A DNA stretch of 5,988 bases, taken from DSM-111022 sp043424535. Its GTDB lineage: Bacteria > Bacillota > Bacilli > Lactobacillales > Aerococcaceae. The position numbers and the translations under genes were made by a program. This document shows positions 1-5,955 of this stretch, one piece after another. Numbering within the stretch: position 1 is the first letter of the stretch; the number at the start of each line of letters is the position of its first letter. The DNA lies in assembly GCA_043424535.1 (NCBI GenBank), contig JBHWOV010000183.1, positions 1 through 5,988 of the forward strand, given 5' to 3'. The notes under the pieces were generated by a model that saw nothing but the letters and a program-made list of their open reading frames with translations, was not told the origin of the DNA and made no database searches.

Positions 1-342
1 TAAGTAAATATCTGAAAAGCTCCCTGCAATGACTACTTTAAAGCCATAATCCGTTAGACCCCAAACAGCATGTTCTCTCGATGATCCACCAGCGAAATTA
101 TCACCTGCCACCAATATAGTCGCACCTTGGTGTTCCGGAAAATTTAATGGAAAATCCGGATCTAATTCGCGTGATTCGGGATGTTCTTCGCTAATTTGAT
201 AACGCCAATTCGCAAATAAAAATTCACCAAAACCTGATTTAGTTATATGACTTAAATAGCGACTTGGCATAATTTGATCGGTATTAATATTATCATCAGG
301 CAAACAAACGACGGTTCCTTCATGAATTTTAAATGGTTCCAT
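1..342 (-). CDS. leuD: 3-isopropylmalate dehydratase small subunit (LeuD), 3' end beyond the window
   Basis: Small (swivel-domain) subunit of cytoplasmic isopropylmalate isomerase; with LeuC it converts 2-isopropylmalate to 3-isopropylmalate. The first 114 residues are visible and the frame is still open at base 1; full LeuD proteins are about 190-200 residues. It begins MEPFKIHEGT, then the DDNINTDQI segment (residues 16-24), GFGEFLF (37-43), PDFPLNF (62-68), and the substrate-binding GDNFAGGSSREHA motif (80-92) followed by DYGFKVVIAG. The usual NFGxGSSREH appears here as NFAGGSSREH, a mild variation; the SSRE core is intact, so it should be active. The ATG at 342 has AGGAGGT at 357-351 with 8-nt spacing. 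The start lies inside the end of leuC (14-nt overlap), which implies translational coupling and suits two subunits of one enzyme. Identification is secure. Confidence 0.95.
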   Translation of the reverse strand, partial: MEPFKIHEGTVVCLPDDNINTDQIMPSRYLSHITKSGFGEFLFANWRYQISEEHPESRELDPDFPLNFPEHQGATILVAGDNFAGGSSREHAVWGLTDYGFKVVIAGSFSDIYL

Positions 343-1726
343 ACTGAGGCACCTCCTGATCATCTAGACGCGTATCATAGAAATGTCCTTTCACAGCGGC
401 AAGTACCGCCATCGCTGGACTACAAATATGTGTCCGTGACTCTGGCCCTTGTCTTCCTTCGAAATTTCGATTTGTCGTTGACGCAGCATGTTTACGAGGT
501 GGCACTTGGTCACCATTCATTGAAATACAAGCCGAACAACCAGGATCACGCCATTCAAAGCCAGCATCGATATACATTTGAGCAATTCCCATTTTTTCAG
601 CTTGCGTTTTTACTGTACGACTTCCGGGAACGACAATGGCTGTAATATGATCGGCCACTTTTCGATTTTTCAAATATTTTGCACCTGCCACTAAATCTTC
701 TAATCGTGCATTGGTACAAGATCCAATAAAAACATATTCTAAAGGTATTTGATCAAAAGTCATCCCTGGTTCTAATTCCATATATTCATAGGCGCGTTCA
801 TCATTATGATCATGGATGGTTGGAAATGATTCTCCATAAGGAAGCCCCATTGATGGAGTCGTTCCCCAAGTAACATATGGCGCTAATGTGCTGACATCTA
901 TTTGTAACTCCGCATCAAACACCGCATCAGCATCTGAATATAATGTTTTCCAGTAGGACACTGCTTTATCAAAATTTTGAGGCGCTTTTCTACGGCCTTC
1001 AACATAATCAAATGTTTTCTGATCTGGAGCTACTAATCCATATTTAGCACCAAATTCTACGGCCATATTACATAAAGTCATCCGTCCTTCCATCGATAAA
1101 TTTTCAATCACCTCTCCTGAAAATTCAATCGCATAACCGGTCGCATAATCAGTGCCATATTTATGAATCAGATGCAAAATAATGTCTTTGGCATAAACGC
1201 CTTGTTGTAATTCACCTGTTACTTCAATACGCATTAATTTGGGCTTCTTTTGCCACAAAGATTGCGTCGCAAAGACATGTTCTACTTCAGAAGAACCAAT
1301 CCCAAATGCAATAGCTCCAAATGCTCCATTTGTGGCTGTATGAGAGTCACCACAAACAATGGTTTTCCCTGGCTGTGTCAAACCTGTTTCTGGTCCAACC
1401 ATATGGACAATGCCTTGTTCTGCGCTTCCATGATCGAGTAATTCCACGCCAAATTCAGCACAATTTTTTTGTAATGTTTCAACTTGTTTTTTGGCAATAG
1501 GATTTTCAAAATTAAAAATATCTTTTGTGGGATTATTATGATCGATGGTCGCCAATGTTTTATTTGGTGCGCGTAATTTTCGCCCCTCATTACGCAAACT
1601 TTCGAATCCCTGTGGAGAAGTTACCTCGTGAATGAGATGCAGATCAATATATAATAATTGTGAATCTCCTTCTTCTCCAGCAATCACATGTGGTTCCCAT
1701 ATTTTATCAAATAATGTTTTCCCCAT
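329..1726 (-). CDS. leuC: 3-isopropylmalate dehydratase large subunit (LeuC)
   Basis: Large, iron-sulfur subunit of isopropylmalate isomerase (aconitase superfamily), partner of LeuD. The protein has 465 residues, normal for bacterial LeuC. It opens MGKTLFDKIWEPHVI, carries VCGDSHTATNGAFGAIAFGIG (around 124-144), and has the three [4Fe-4S] cysteines in GSCTNARLEDL (C337) and DPGCSAC (C397, C400), spaced as in the family. NRNFEGRQG (419-427) and the SPAMA..AAVKGHF segment follow. An in-frame ATG at 1789 would add 21 residues but lies inside the preceding gene without a good ribosome binding site; the ATG at 1726 has AAGGAGGAGA just upstream and gives the family's normal N-terminus. The ribosome binding site overlaps the stop codon of the LeuD-like gene (13 nt between genes). 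Its end overlaps leuD by 14 nt. No key residue is missing. Confidence 0.97.
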   Translation of the reverse strand: MGKTLFDKIWEPHVIAGEEGDSQLLYIDLHLIHEVTSPQGFESLRNEGRKLRAPNKTLATIDHNNPTKDIFNFENPIAKKQVETLQKNCAEFGVELLDHGSAEQGIVHMVGPETGLTQPGKTIVCGDSHTATNGAFGAIAFGIGSSEVEHVFATQSLWQKKPKLMRIEVTGELQQGVYAKDIILHLIHKYGTDYATGYAIEFSGEVIENLSMEGRMTLCNMAVEFGAKYGLVAPDQKTFDYVEGRRKAPQNFDKAVSYWKTLYSDADAVFDAELQIDVSTLAPYVTWGTTPSMGLPYGESFPTIHDHNDERAYEYMELEPGMTFDQIPLEYVFIGSCTNARLEDLVAGAKYLKNRKVADHITAIVVPGSRTVKTQAEKMGIAQMYIDAGFEWRDPGCSACISMNGDQVPPRKHAASTTNRNFEGRQGPESRTHICSPAMAVLAAVKGHFYDTRLDDQEVPQYGTI

Positions 1727-1730
1727 TATG

Positions 1731-1740
1731 TCTCCTCCTT
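1731..1740 (-). promoter_or_regulatory. leuC ribosome binding site
   Basis: On the minus strand AAGGAGGAGA is followed by CATA and the ATG at 1726. It is a near-perfect anti-16S match and decides the leuC start over the longer in-frame ATG at 1789. It begins within the TGA stop of the upstream LeuD-like gene, so a ribosome terminating there could re-initiate on leuC. Confidence 0.85.
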
Positions 1741-2330
1741 CATTCGTCGAATGAGATAAAATGTGCTTCATAGTTATTAATCGCTTCATTAAATGTCAAT
1801 GTATAATCGATTTGATTCATGCCTTGAGAAATCACTGTCTCACTATATTGTTCTATTGAAAATTGATACTGTTTATCATCGATTGTTAGCGTAAAATCAG
1901 AAAGATTGATTTGAGCTATGCTTGATTGATTTTTCTTTAAAATATGAAAAATTTCATCCTCAACAATAATATTTACCAATCCCTTATTTATCGCTGCGCG
2001 CGAAAAACGTGAATCCAGCGGCTCGATTGAAATCAATACTTTGATATTTACATCAATGAGTCCTAAAATCGTCGCTAATGGGTCTCGATCTTCACTTACC
2101 TGACCAAAACTTGATTGCACAAGCAAAAAACTCGGTGCATCATGTTGATTTAAGGGAAATGAAGGATTTAGACGTCGCGGTAGTCCTGGGAAATATTTTT
2201 CTTGATAAAAAAGAAATTCACTATACCCCTCACTACTCAATTGTTTTTCAAATACCAATGGTAAAATCTCTTGAAGTGCCCATGCTTTATTAGTAAAATC
2301 AATCAATTTTCCATGCAGCACATTTGTCAT
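1740..2330 (-). CDS. divergent LeuD-like protein lacking the usual active-site motifs
   Basis: A 196-residue protein of unestablished function, about LeuD length. By eye it aligns along its length with LeuD: LPLVFEKQLSSEGYSEFLF (23-41) against MPSRYLSHITKSGFGEFLF of the operon's own LeuD; NPSFPLNQ (55-62) against PDFPLNF; SFLLVQSSFG (67-76) against TILVAGDNFA; AAINKGLVNIIV (112-123) against the family's CMKNGMLPIVM; and YQFSIEQ..SETVISQGMNQIDYTLTFNEAINNYE (155-187) against the usual LeuD C-terminus. The functional motifs are gone: DDNINTDQI is replaced by NKAWALQEI, and GGSSREHA by QVSEDRDP (77-84). The frame is intact, it starts 8 nt after leuB with a modest AGGTGA ribosome binding site, and its stop is fused to the leuC ribosome binding site, so it looks expressed and maintained rather than decaying. 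I infer a leuD duplication that diverged into a non-catalytic partner or regulator of LeuC/LeuD; an unrelated function cannot be excluded. Homology is fairly likely, role unknown. Confidence 0.75.
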   Translation of the reverse strand: MTNVLHGKLIDFTNKAWALQEILPLVFEKQLSSEGYSEFLFYQEKYFPGLPRRLNPSFPLNQHDAPSFLLVQSSFGQVSEDRDPLATILGLIDVNIKVLISIEPLDSRFSRAAINKGLVNIIVEDEIFHILKKNQSSIAQINLSDFTLTIDDKQYQFSIEQYSETVISQGMNQIDYTLTFNEAINNYEAHFISFDE

Positions 2331-2338
2331 TTCATCAC

Positions 2339-3379
2339 CTATATCTCTAATTCTTTTATGATGGCATTGGTAAATTCCGACATTGTTGCATTACCACCTA
2401 AATCATGTGTTAATATTCCTTTTTCCATTACTCGATGTGCTACTTGCTCAATTTTTTCCGCTAAACTAAATGCTTTAAAACTGATTCTTAACATCATCGT
2501 CATTGAATAAATCATCGACATTGGATTGGCGATATCTTTTCCGGCGATATCGGGAGCGGAACCGTGAATCGGTTCATAAAGTCCTAATCCAGACGCGTTC
2601 ATGCTCGCTGATGGTAACATTCCTAAAGATCCAGTAATGACCGATGCTTCATCTGATAAAATATCTCCAAAAAGATTCGCAGTAACAATCACATCAAATC
2701 GTGCAGGTTCTGTAATGATTTTCATCGCTGCAGCATCTACATAGAGATGCTCAACGGTGACATCAGGATAAGAAGGCGCGATTTCATTGACGATGCGTCG
2801 CCACAAACGACTCGTGGCCAAAACATTCGCTTTATCCACCGACGTTAAATGTTTTTTTCGTTCTTGGGCTTGTTGAAATGCGAGATGCACAATGCGTTCA
2901 ATTTCATCACGATGGTAAATCGTTGTATCTAACGCTTTGTCATTTTCTTCCCATTTGGGTTCCCCGAAATAAAGTCCTCCTGTTAGTTCACGAACGATTA
3001 ACATATTTGTCCCACTGACAACCGACGCTTTGAGAGGTGAATGATCGATAAAGGCTTCATTAGAATCTATCGGTCTAAGATTAGCAAATAGACCGAGTTT
3101 TTTTCTAAGTGCTAATAATCCCATTTCAGGTGTGACAGCGGCATCTTCCCACTGTGGACCACCGATAGCCCCTAATAATATTGCGTCCGCATTTTGAGCG
3201 CCTTCAATAACAGAATCCATCAATGGCGTATTATGTTTATCAATACTTGCGCCCCCAAAAGGAAAGGTTTGAATTTCATAATCAAATTCATTTTTTGACG
3301 CCACTTCTAAAATATGTAAAGCAGATTGCATAATCTCTGGGCCAATACCATCTCCGGGTAATACGACAATTTTTTTCAT
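2339..3379 (-). CDS. leuB: 3-isopropylmalate dehydrogenase (LeuB)
   Basis: Cytoplasmic NAD-dependent oxidative decarboxylase that converts 3-isopropylmalate to 2-isopropylmaleate/2-ketoisocaproate, the last pathway-specific step before transamination. At 346 residues it has normal length. It starts MKKIVVLPGDGIGPEI; substrate-binding arginines are expected at R92, R102 and R130 (VRELTGG). Y137 lies in LYFGEP, the catalytic lysine is K183 in VDKANVL, and the metal ligands D215, D239 and D243 lie in YVDAAAM and NLFGDILSDEAS. The HGSAPDIAGKDIANP loop (272-286) is the NAD-type cofactor site. The end of this region reads YSMTMMLR rather than the more common LSAAMMLR, a small variation. The AGGAGG ribosome binding site overlaps the leuA stop codon (TAGGAGGAT), with 9 nt between genes. 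Identification is secure. Confidence 0.97.
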   Translation of the reverse strand: MKKIVVLPGDGIGPEIMQSALHILEVASKNEFDYEIQTFPFGGASIDKHNTPLMDSVIEGAQNADAILLGAIGGPQWEDAAVTPEMGLLALRKKLGLFANLRPIDSNEAFIDHSPLKASVVSGTNMLIVRELTGGLYFGEPKWEENDKALDTTIYHRDEIERIVHLAFQQAQERKKHLTSVDKANVLATSRLWRRIVNEIAPSYPDVTVEHLYVDAAAMKIITEPARFDVIVTANLFGDILSDEASVITGSLGMLPSASMNASGLGLYEPIHGSAPDIAGKDIANPMSMIYSMTMMLRISFKAFSLAEKIEQVAHRVMEKGILTHDLGGNATMSEFTNAIIKELEI

Positions 3380-3388
3380 GATATCCTC

Positions 3389-4891
3389 CTAATCTAAAGC
3401 CTGTAAATAAGCTTTTGCTGAGGCTCGAACCACATCATGATCAATTCCCGTTCCATATTGAACGAAGCCATCTTCTTTGACGACGGTCACATGAACTTCA
3501 GCTTGCGCATCAATACCTTCTGTTACCGCATCAATTTTATATTCTTGTAAAATAACTTGTTGATCAGATATCGAATTGATTGCTGTATAAACAGCATCTA
3601 CAATTCCTGAACTCGTTGCCGTCGCTTGTTTTAATTGATTATCTTCATGACGGTCATAGACAGCAACTGTCGCAGCTGACATTGATTCATCGATAATTTG
3701 AATCGTCAATTGAACTAATTCATATCGACCAGTTTCCTCAATCTTTTTCCCGGTATATAGAGCATGAAGGTCAGCATTGGTAATTTTCTTTTTACGATCG
3801 GCTAAATCTTTAAATTTACCAAAGAGATCCGCTACTTCTTTTTCATCACTCATATCATAATTCAATGATTTCATGCGCTCTATAAATGCGTGACGTCCTG
3901 ATAGTTTCCCTAATGGTAATTGATTCGTTTCAATTCCTACTAATTGAGGCGTAATAATTTCGTAAGTTTCAGGATTTTTTAAGACACCATCTTGATGAAT
4001 ACCTGATTCATGTGCATAAGCATTTGCCCCAATAATGGCTTTATTTCTTGGAACTGGCATTCCTGATAGGCGACTCACCAAATCTGATGTCCGTTTTGTT
4101 TCTTTTAAGTTGATATTCGATTCAAATGGATAAATATCTTGGCGAATATGCAATGCCACTGCTACTTCTTCCAATGCAGTATTTCCAGCACGCTCTCCAA
4201 TCCCATTGACCGTACCTTCAACGCGTAAAGCACCATTTTCAAATGCTGCCAAGGCATTAGCCACTGCCATACCTAAATCATCATGACAATGACTTGAAAA
4301 GATTGCTTCATTGAAATTATTGACATGTTCTTGCAAATATTTGAATAAATTGGCAAACTCCGTCGGATTGGTATAACCCACAGTATCTGGAATATTGATG
4401 ACAGTGGCTCCACATTCAATGGCTGTTTGGATGACTTCCGCTAAAAAGTCCCATTCTGTACGAGTCGCATCTTCAGGAGAAAATTGAACTTCTTCGAATA
4501 AAGACGCTGCATATGTGACATGTGTTTTAACAGAATCTAAAATTTCTTCCTGAGACATTTTTAATTTATATTCTCGGTGAATCGGACTTGTTGCGATAAA
4601 AACATGTAATTGGCTGAATTGAGCATCTTTCAACGCCTCATAGGCACGATCGATATCTTCTTTTGCTAAACGAGCCAAAGCACCAATCCTTGCTTGTTTA
4701 CATTTTTCAGCGATGGCTTTTACTGCCTCAAAGTCACCCGTACTTGCGATAGGGAAACCTGCTTCAATCACATCGACGCCCCATTTTTCCAATTGTAATG
4801 CGAGTTGCACCTTTTCTTGTGTATTAAAATTTACGCCAGGTGTTTGTTCACCATCTCTGAGAGTCGTATCTAAGAATTGAACCTTCTGCAT
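3389..4891 (-). CDS. leuA: 2-isopropylmalate synthase (LeuA)
   Basis: Commits carbon to leucine by condensing 2-ketoisovalerate with acetyl-CoA to 2-isopropylmalate in the cytoplasm. The 500-residue length fits the bacterial LeuA type 1 family. The HMGL-like TIM-barrel starts with FLDTTLRDGEQTPGV (6-20; D13 is a metal ligand) and continues with SSHCHDDLGMAVANAL (199-214; H201 and H203 are metal ligands) and GIGERAGNTALEEV (230-243). AHESGIHQDGVLK (293-305) belongs to the linker subdomain. The C-terminal part, from about residue 395 and including GTGIDHDVVRASAKAYL (480-496), is the allosteric leucine-binding domain, so feedback inhibition by leucine is expected. The ATG at 4891 has AAGGAGGA at 4905-4898 with 6-nt spacing. 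It follows the Sua5-like gene by 20 nt. All landmarks are present. Confidence 0.97.
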   Translation of the reverse strand: MQKVQFLDTTLRDGEQTPGVNFNTQEKVQLALQLEKWGVDVIEAGFPIASTGDFEAVKAIAEKCKQARIGALARLAKEDIDRAYEALKDAQFSQLHVFIATSPIHREYKLKMSQEEILDSVKTHVTYAASLFEEVQFSPEDATRTEWDFLAEVIQTAIECGATVINIPDTVGYTNPTEFANLFKYLQEHVNNFNEAIFSSHCHDDLGMAVANALAAFENGALRVEGTVNGIGERAGNTALEEVAVALHIRQDIYPFESNINLKETKRTSDLVSRLSGMPVPRNKAIIGANAYAHESGIHQDGVLKNPETYEIITPQLVGIETNQLPLGKLSGRHAFIERMKSLNYDMSDEKEVADLFGKFKDLADRKKKITNADLHALYTGKKIEETGRYELVQLTIQIIDESMSAATVAVYDRHEDNQLKQATATSSGIVDAVYTAINSISDQQVILQEYKIDAVTEGIDAQAEVHVTVVKEDGFVQYGTGIDHDVVRASAKAYLQALD

Positions 4892-4911
4892 TTTATATCC
4901 TCCTTATCAAA

Positions 4912-5700
4912 TTAATAATATTCTCCGTGGCGATAATCCCAAGTATTATAAAGGTCCGCTAAATTATCCATGATAAAGGCATTATCTAAGCCTTTTCTGA
5001 TCAATACAGGACATGGATGAACCGAACGTTGATCACCTTGATCTGGGACTAAATTTCCTTCCTTATCAACAAAGGATACCATCACACCTTGTTCATAACG
5101 GGTTTCAATCGTCTTATCAGGTTGAATTGACGCAACATATTCATCGCCTTCAATAATGAGATCCACTTCTTGTTCGATTGCTTCTCCTATTCCTGATACT
5201 AATCCACGATTTCCCTTGCCAGAAGGATTTGCTGAAGAAGCAAAGACTAATTTTCTTTCTTCTTGCCACAATTTTTTAGCTATTTGTTCTCCGGGAACAC
5301 CAAATTTAATGACAAAACAACTTGTCCCTCTAACATCTGTCATCAACTCTTGTGACCCGTCTTCAGGAATATATTTTTTTCCTTCTTCTTTCCAAGGTAA
5401 TATACATCCTAATAATGCGTCGGCTTCCCAACATCTTTGATACAACTCTTTCATATCTGGAGACATCCCGGCAATTTCGAACAATTGATCTAAATCACCA
5501 ATTAGCACGACACCAGGTTTATTTCGATTACGATTTTTTGCTTTAAATTTACGCTCCAAGCCAGCCTTATCAGATGTTTGGATGATATAGCCCACTTTTG
5601 TTGGTGTTACGATTGCTCCACCTTCACCATTTAAAATATCGTATCCTTGTTGTTGTAATTCGCCATCCCATTTTACGGTTTTGTCTTGTACTTGTGACAT
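4912..5700 (-). CDS. divergent Sua5/YciO/YrdC-family protein, first structural gene of the leu operon
   Basis: A 262-residue cytoplasmic protein related to the Sua5/YciO/YrdC/YwlC fold, whose best-known members (TsaC/Sua5) make threonylcarbamoyl-adenylate for tRNA t6A37. Visible family marks are PT (33-34), FKAKNRNRNKP (52-62) matching the KxRxxxKP nucleotide-binding motif, ASSANPSGKGNRG (154-166) matching SxSANxSG, DLIIEGDE (180-187), and PVLIRKG (231-237) resembling the PxxxLRxG end. The N-terminal PT(D/E)TxYGL signature is altered to PTKVGYII, apparently two residues shorter, and the normal WPGPLT segment reads WEADALLG (91-98). After the core there are about 25 extra residues ending YRHGEYY. 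It is therefore probably a paralogue with another function, not the essential TsaC. An in-frame ATG at 5769 would run through the terminator; the ATG at 5700 has AAGGAG 7 nt upstream. It sits directly behind the leucine attenuator and 20 nt before leuA. Fold membership is likely; the substrate is unknown. Confidence 0.8.
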   Translation of the reverse strand: MSQVQDKTVKWDGELQQQGYDILNGEGGAIVTPTKVGYIIQTSDKAGLERKFKAKNRNRNKPGVVLIGDLDQLFEIAGMSPDMKELYQRCWEADALLGCILPWKEEGKKYIPEDGSQELMTDVRGTSCFVIKFGVPGEQIAKKLWQEERKLVFASSANPSGKGNRGLVSGIGEAIEQEVDLIIEGDEYVASIQPDKTIETRYEQGVMVSFVDKEGNLVPDQGDQRSVHPCPVLIRKGLDNAFIMDNLADLYNTWDYRHGEYY

Positions 5701-5707
5701 AATATCG

Positions 5708-5713
5708 CTCCTT
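5708..5713 (-). promoter_or_regulatory. ribosome binding site of the Sua5/YrdC-like gene
   Basis: Minus-strand AAGGAG lies 7 nt before the ATG at 5700. It fixes the start downstream of the attenuator; the in-frame ATGs at 5718 and 5769 have no comparable site and lie next to or upstream of the terminator hairpin. Confidence 0.85.
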
Positions 5714-5727
5714 ATCATTTTTATATG

Positions 5728-5755
5728 AAAAAAACCCGCTTCTTCCAAGCGGGTT
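5728..5755 (-). terminator. intrinsic terminator of the leucine attenuator
   Basis: The RNA has a perfect 9-bp stem, AACCCGCUU (5755-5747) with AAGCGGGUU (5741-5733), a GGAAG loop (5746-5742), and an uninterrupted run of seven U (5734-5728, two of them in the stem). It lies between the leader peptide and the first structural gene, so it must be bypassed for the operon to be expressed. The GCUU of its 5' arm, its loop and AA of its 3' arm can instead pair with an upstream segment (5796-5787). Confidence 0.93.
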
Positions 5756-5836
5756 AATGAGTGACACATTCGTTCACTAATTATTAGCTTAGAGAAATAT
5801 GTTCTCTAAGCATTGCGAAAAACGCATTCTTAGAGA
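5740..5836 (-). promoter_or_regulatory. leucine attenuator: competing RNA helices B:C, C:D and D:T
   Basis: Downstream of the leader stop codon the RNA carries segments that pair in a chain. B, UCUCUAAG (5836-5829), pairs with CUUAGAGA (5810-5803), with a further GCG/CGC inside. C, GCUUAGAGAA (5811-5802), pairs perfectly over 10 bp with D, UUCUCUAAGC (5796-5787), around a CAUAU loop. D can also pair with T, GCUUGGAAGAA (5750-5740), giving 10 pairs with one bulged A and one G-U; this takes part of the terminator's 5' arm and its loop. Predicted logic: a ribosome stalled on the UUA codons leaves B free, so B:C forms, D is released to T, and transcription continues. A ribosome at the leader stop masks B, C:D forms, and the terminator folds. 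The complementarities are read directly; the switching is inferred from classical amino-acid attenuators. Confidence 0.8.
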
Positions 5837-5840
5837 TCTA

Positions 5841-5900
5841 TTAGATTTCTAATAATAACGCGTTCGCTAATAATAAATTAAATGTGTTTATATTAATCAT
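5841..5900 (-). CDS. leucine-rich leader peptide of the leu operon attenuator
   Basis: A 19-codon reading frame starting MININ and containing LLLANALLL (residues 9-17), ending in TAA. All six leucines are UUA, in two runs of three (5876-5868 and 5858-5850). Ile occurs three times and Val not at all, so the sensor appears specific for leucine. AGGAG at 5912-5908 lies 7 nt upstream of the ATG, a proper ribosome binding site for so short a frame. The stop codon lies 4 nt upstream of attenuator segment B, close enough for a terminating ribosome to cover B; from the last UUA to B is 13 nt, about the edge of a stalled ribosome. The product should have no function beyond its translation. A leucine-rich attenuator peptide is known for the ilv-leu operon of Staphylococcus aureus, a precedent in Bacilli, where T-boxes are otherwise common. 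Confidence 0.9.
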   Translation of the reverse strand: MININTFNLLLANALLLEI

Positions 5901-5904
5901 GTTG

Positions 5905-5912
5905 TCACTCCT
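5905..5912 (-). promoter_or_regulatory. leader peptide ribosome binding site
   Basis: Minus-strand AGGAGTGA with AGGAG ending 7 nt before the leader ATG. A strong site here supports real translation of the 19-codon frame. Confidence 0.85.
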
Positions 5913-5922
5913 ATTTTTCATA

Positions 5923-5955
5923 AGTATAGAATAACATAACAAATTAATAAATCAA
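5923..5955 (-). promoter_or_regulatory. candidate sigma-A promoter for the leu operon
   Basis: The AT-rich DNA before the leader offers TTGATT (5955-5950) with TATTCT (5933-5928) at 16-nt spacing. A better -10, TATACT (5928-5923), has only TTTATT (5951-5946) at 17-nt spacing. Either would start the transcript a short distance before the leader ribosome binding site. A promoter is expected somewhere here, but which hexamers are used cannot be settled by eye. Confidence 0.4.

Noticed and set aside
274..645. Plus-strand open frame of 123 codons
   Set aside because: It lies antisense over leuC and leuD, whose motifs are fully conserved; no ribosome binding site or recognisable protein. The other plus-strand frames at 1250-1441, 2078-2293, 2271-2510, 5156-5440 and 5352-5546, and the minus-strand frame at 1378-1590, are rejected for the same reason.
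1727..1789. Longer LeuC from an ATG at 1789
   Set aside because: The extension overlaps the LeuD-like gene, does not resemble LeuC N-termini, and lacks the strong ribosome binding site seen before the ATG at 1726.
1740..2330. The LeuD-like gene as a simple decaying pseudogene
   Set aside because: The frame is intact at normal LeuD length, has a start and a ribosome binding site, and keeps the hydrophobic core pattern while only functional motifs are changed. Selection data would be needed to close this fully.
5701..5769. Longer N-terminus for the Sua5/YrdC-like protein from an ATG at 5769
   Set aside because: The extra 23 codons run through the terminator hairpin and its U-tract, and there is a good ribosome binding site only for the ATG at 5700.
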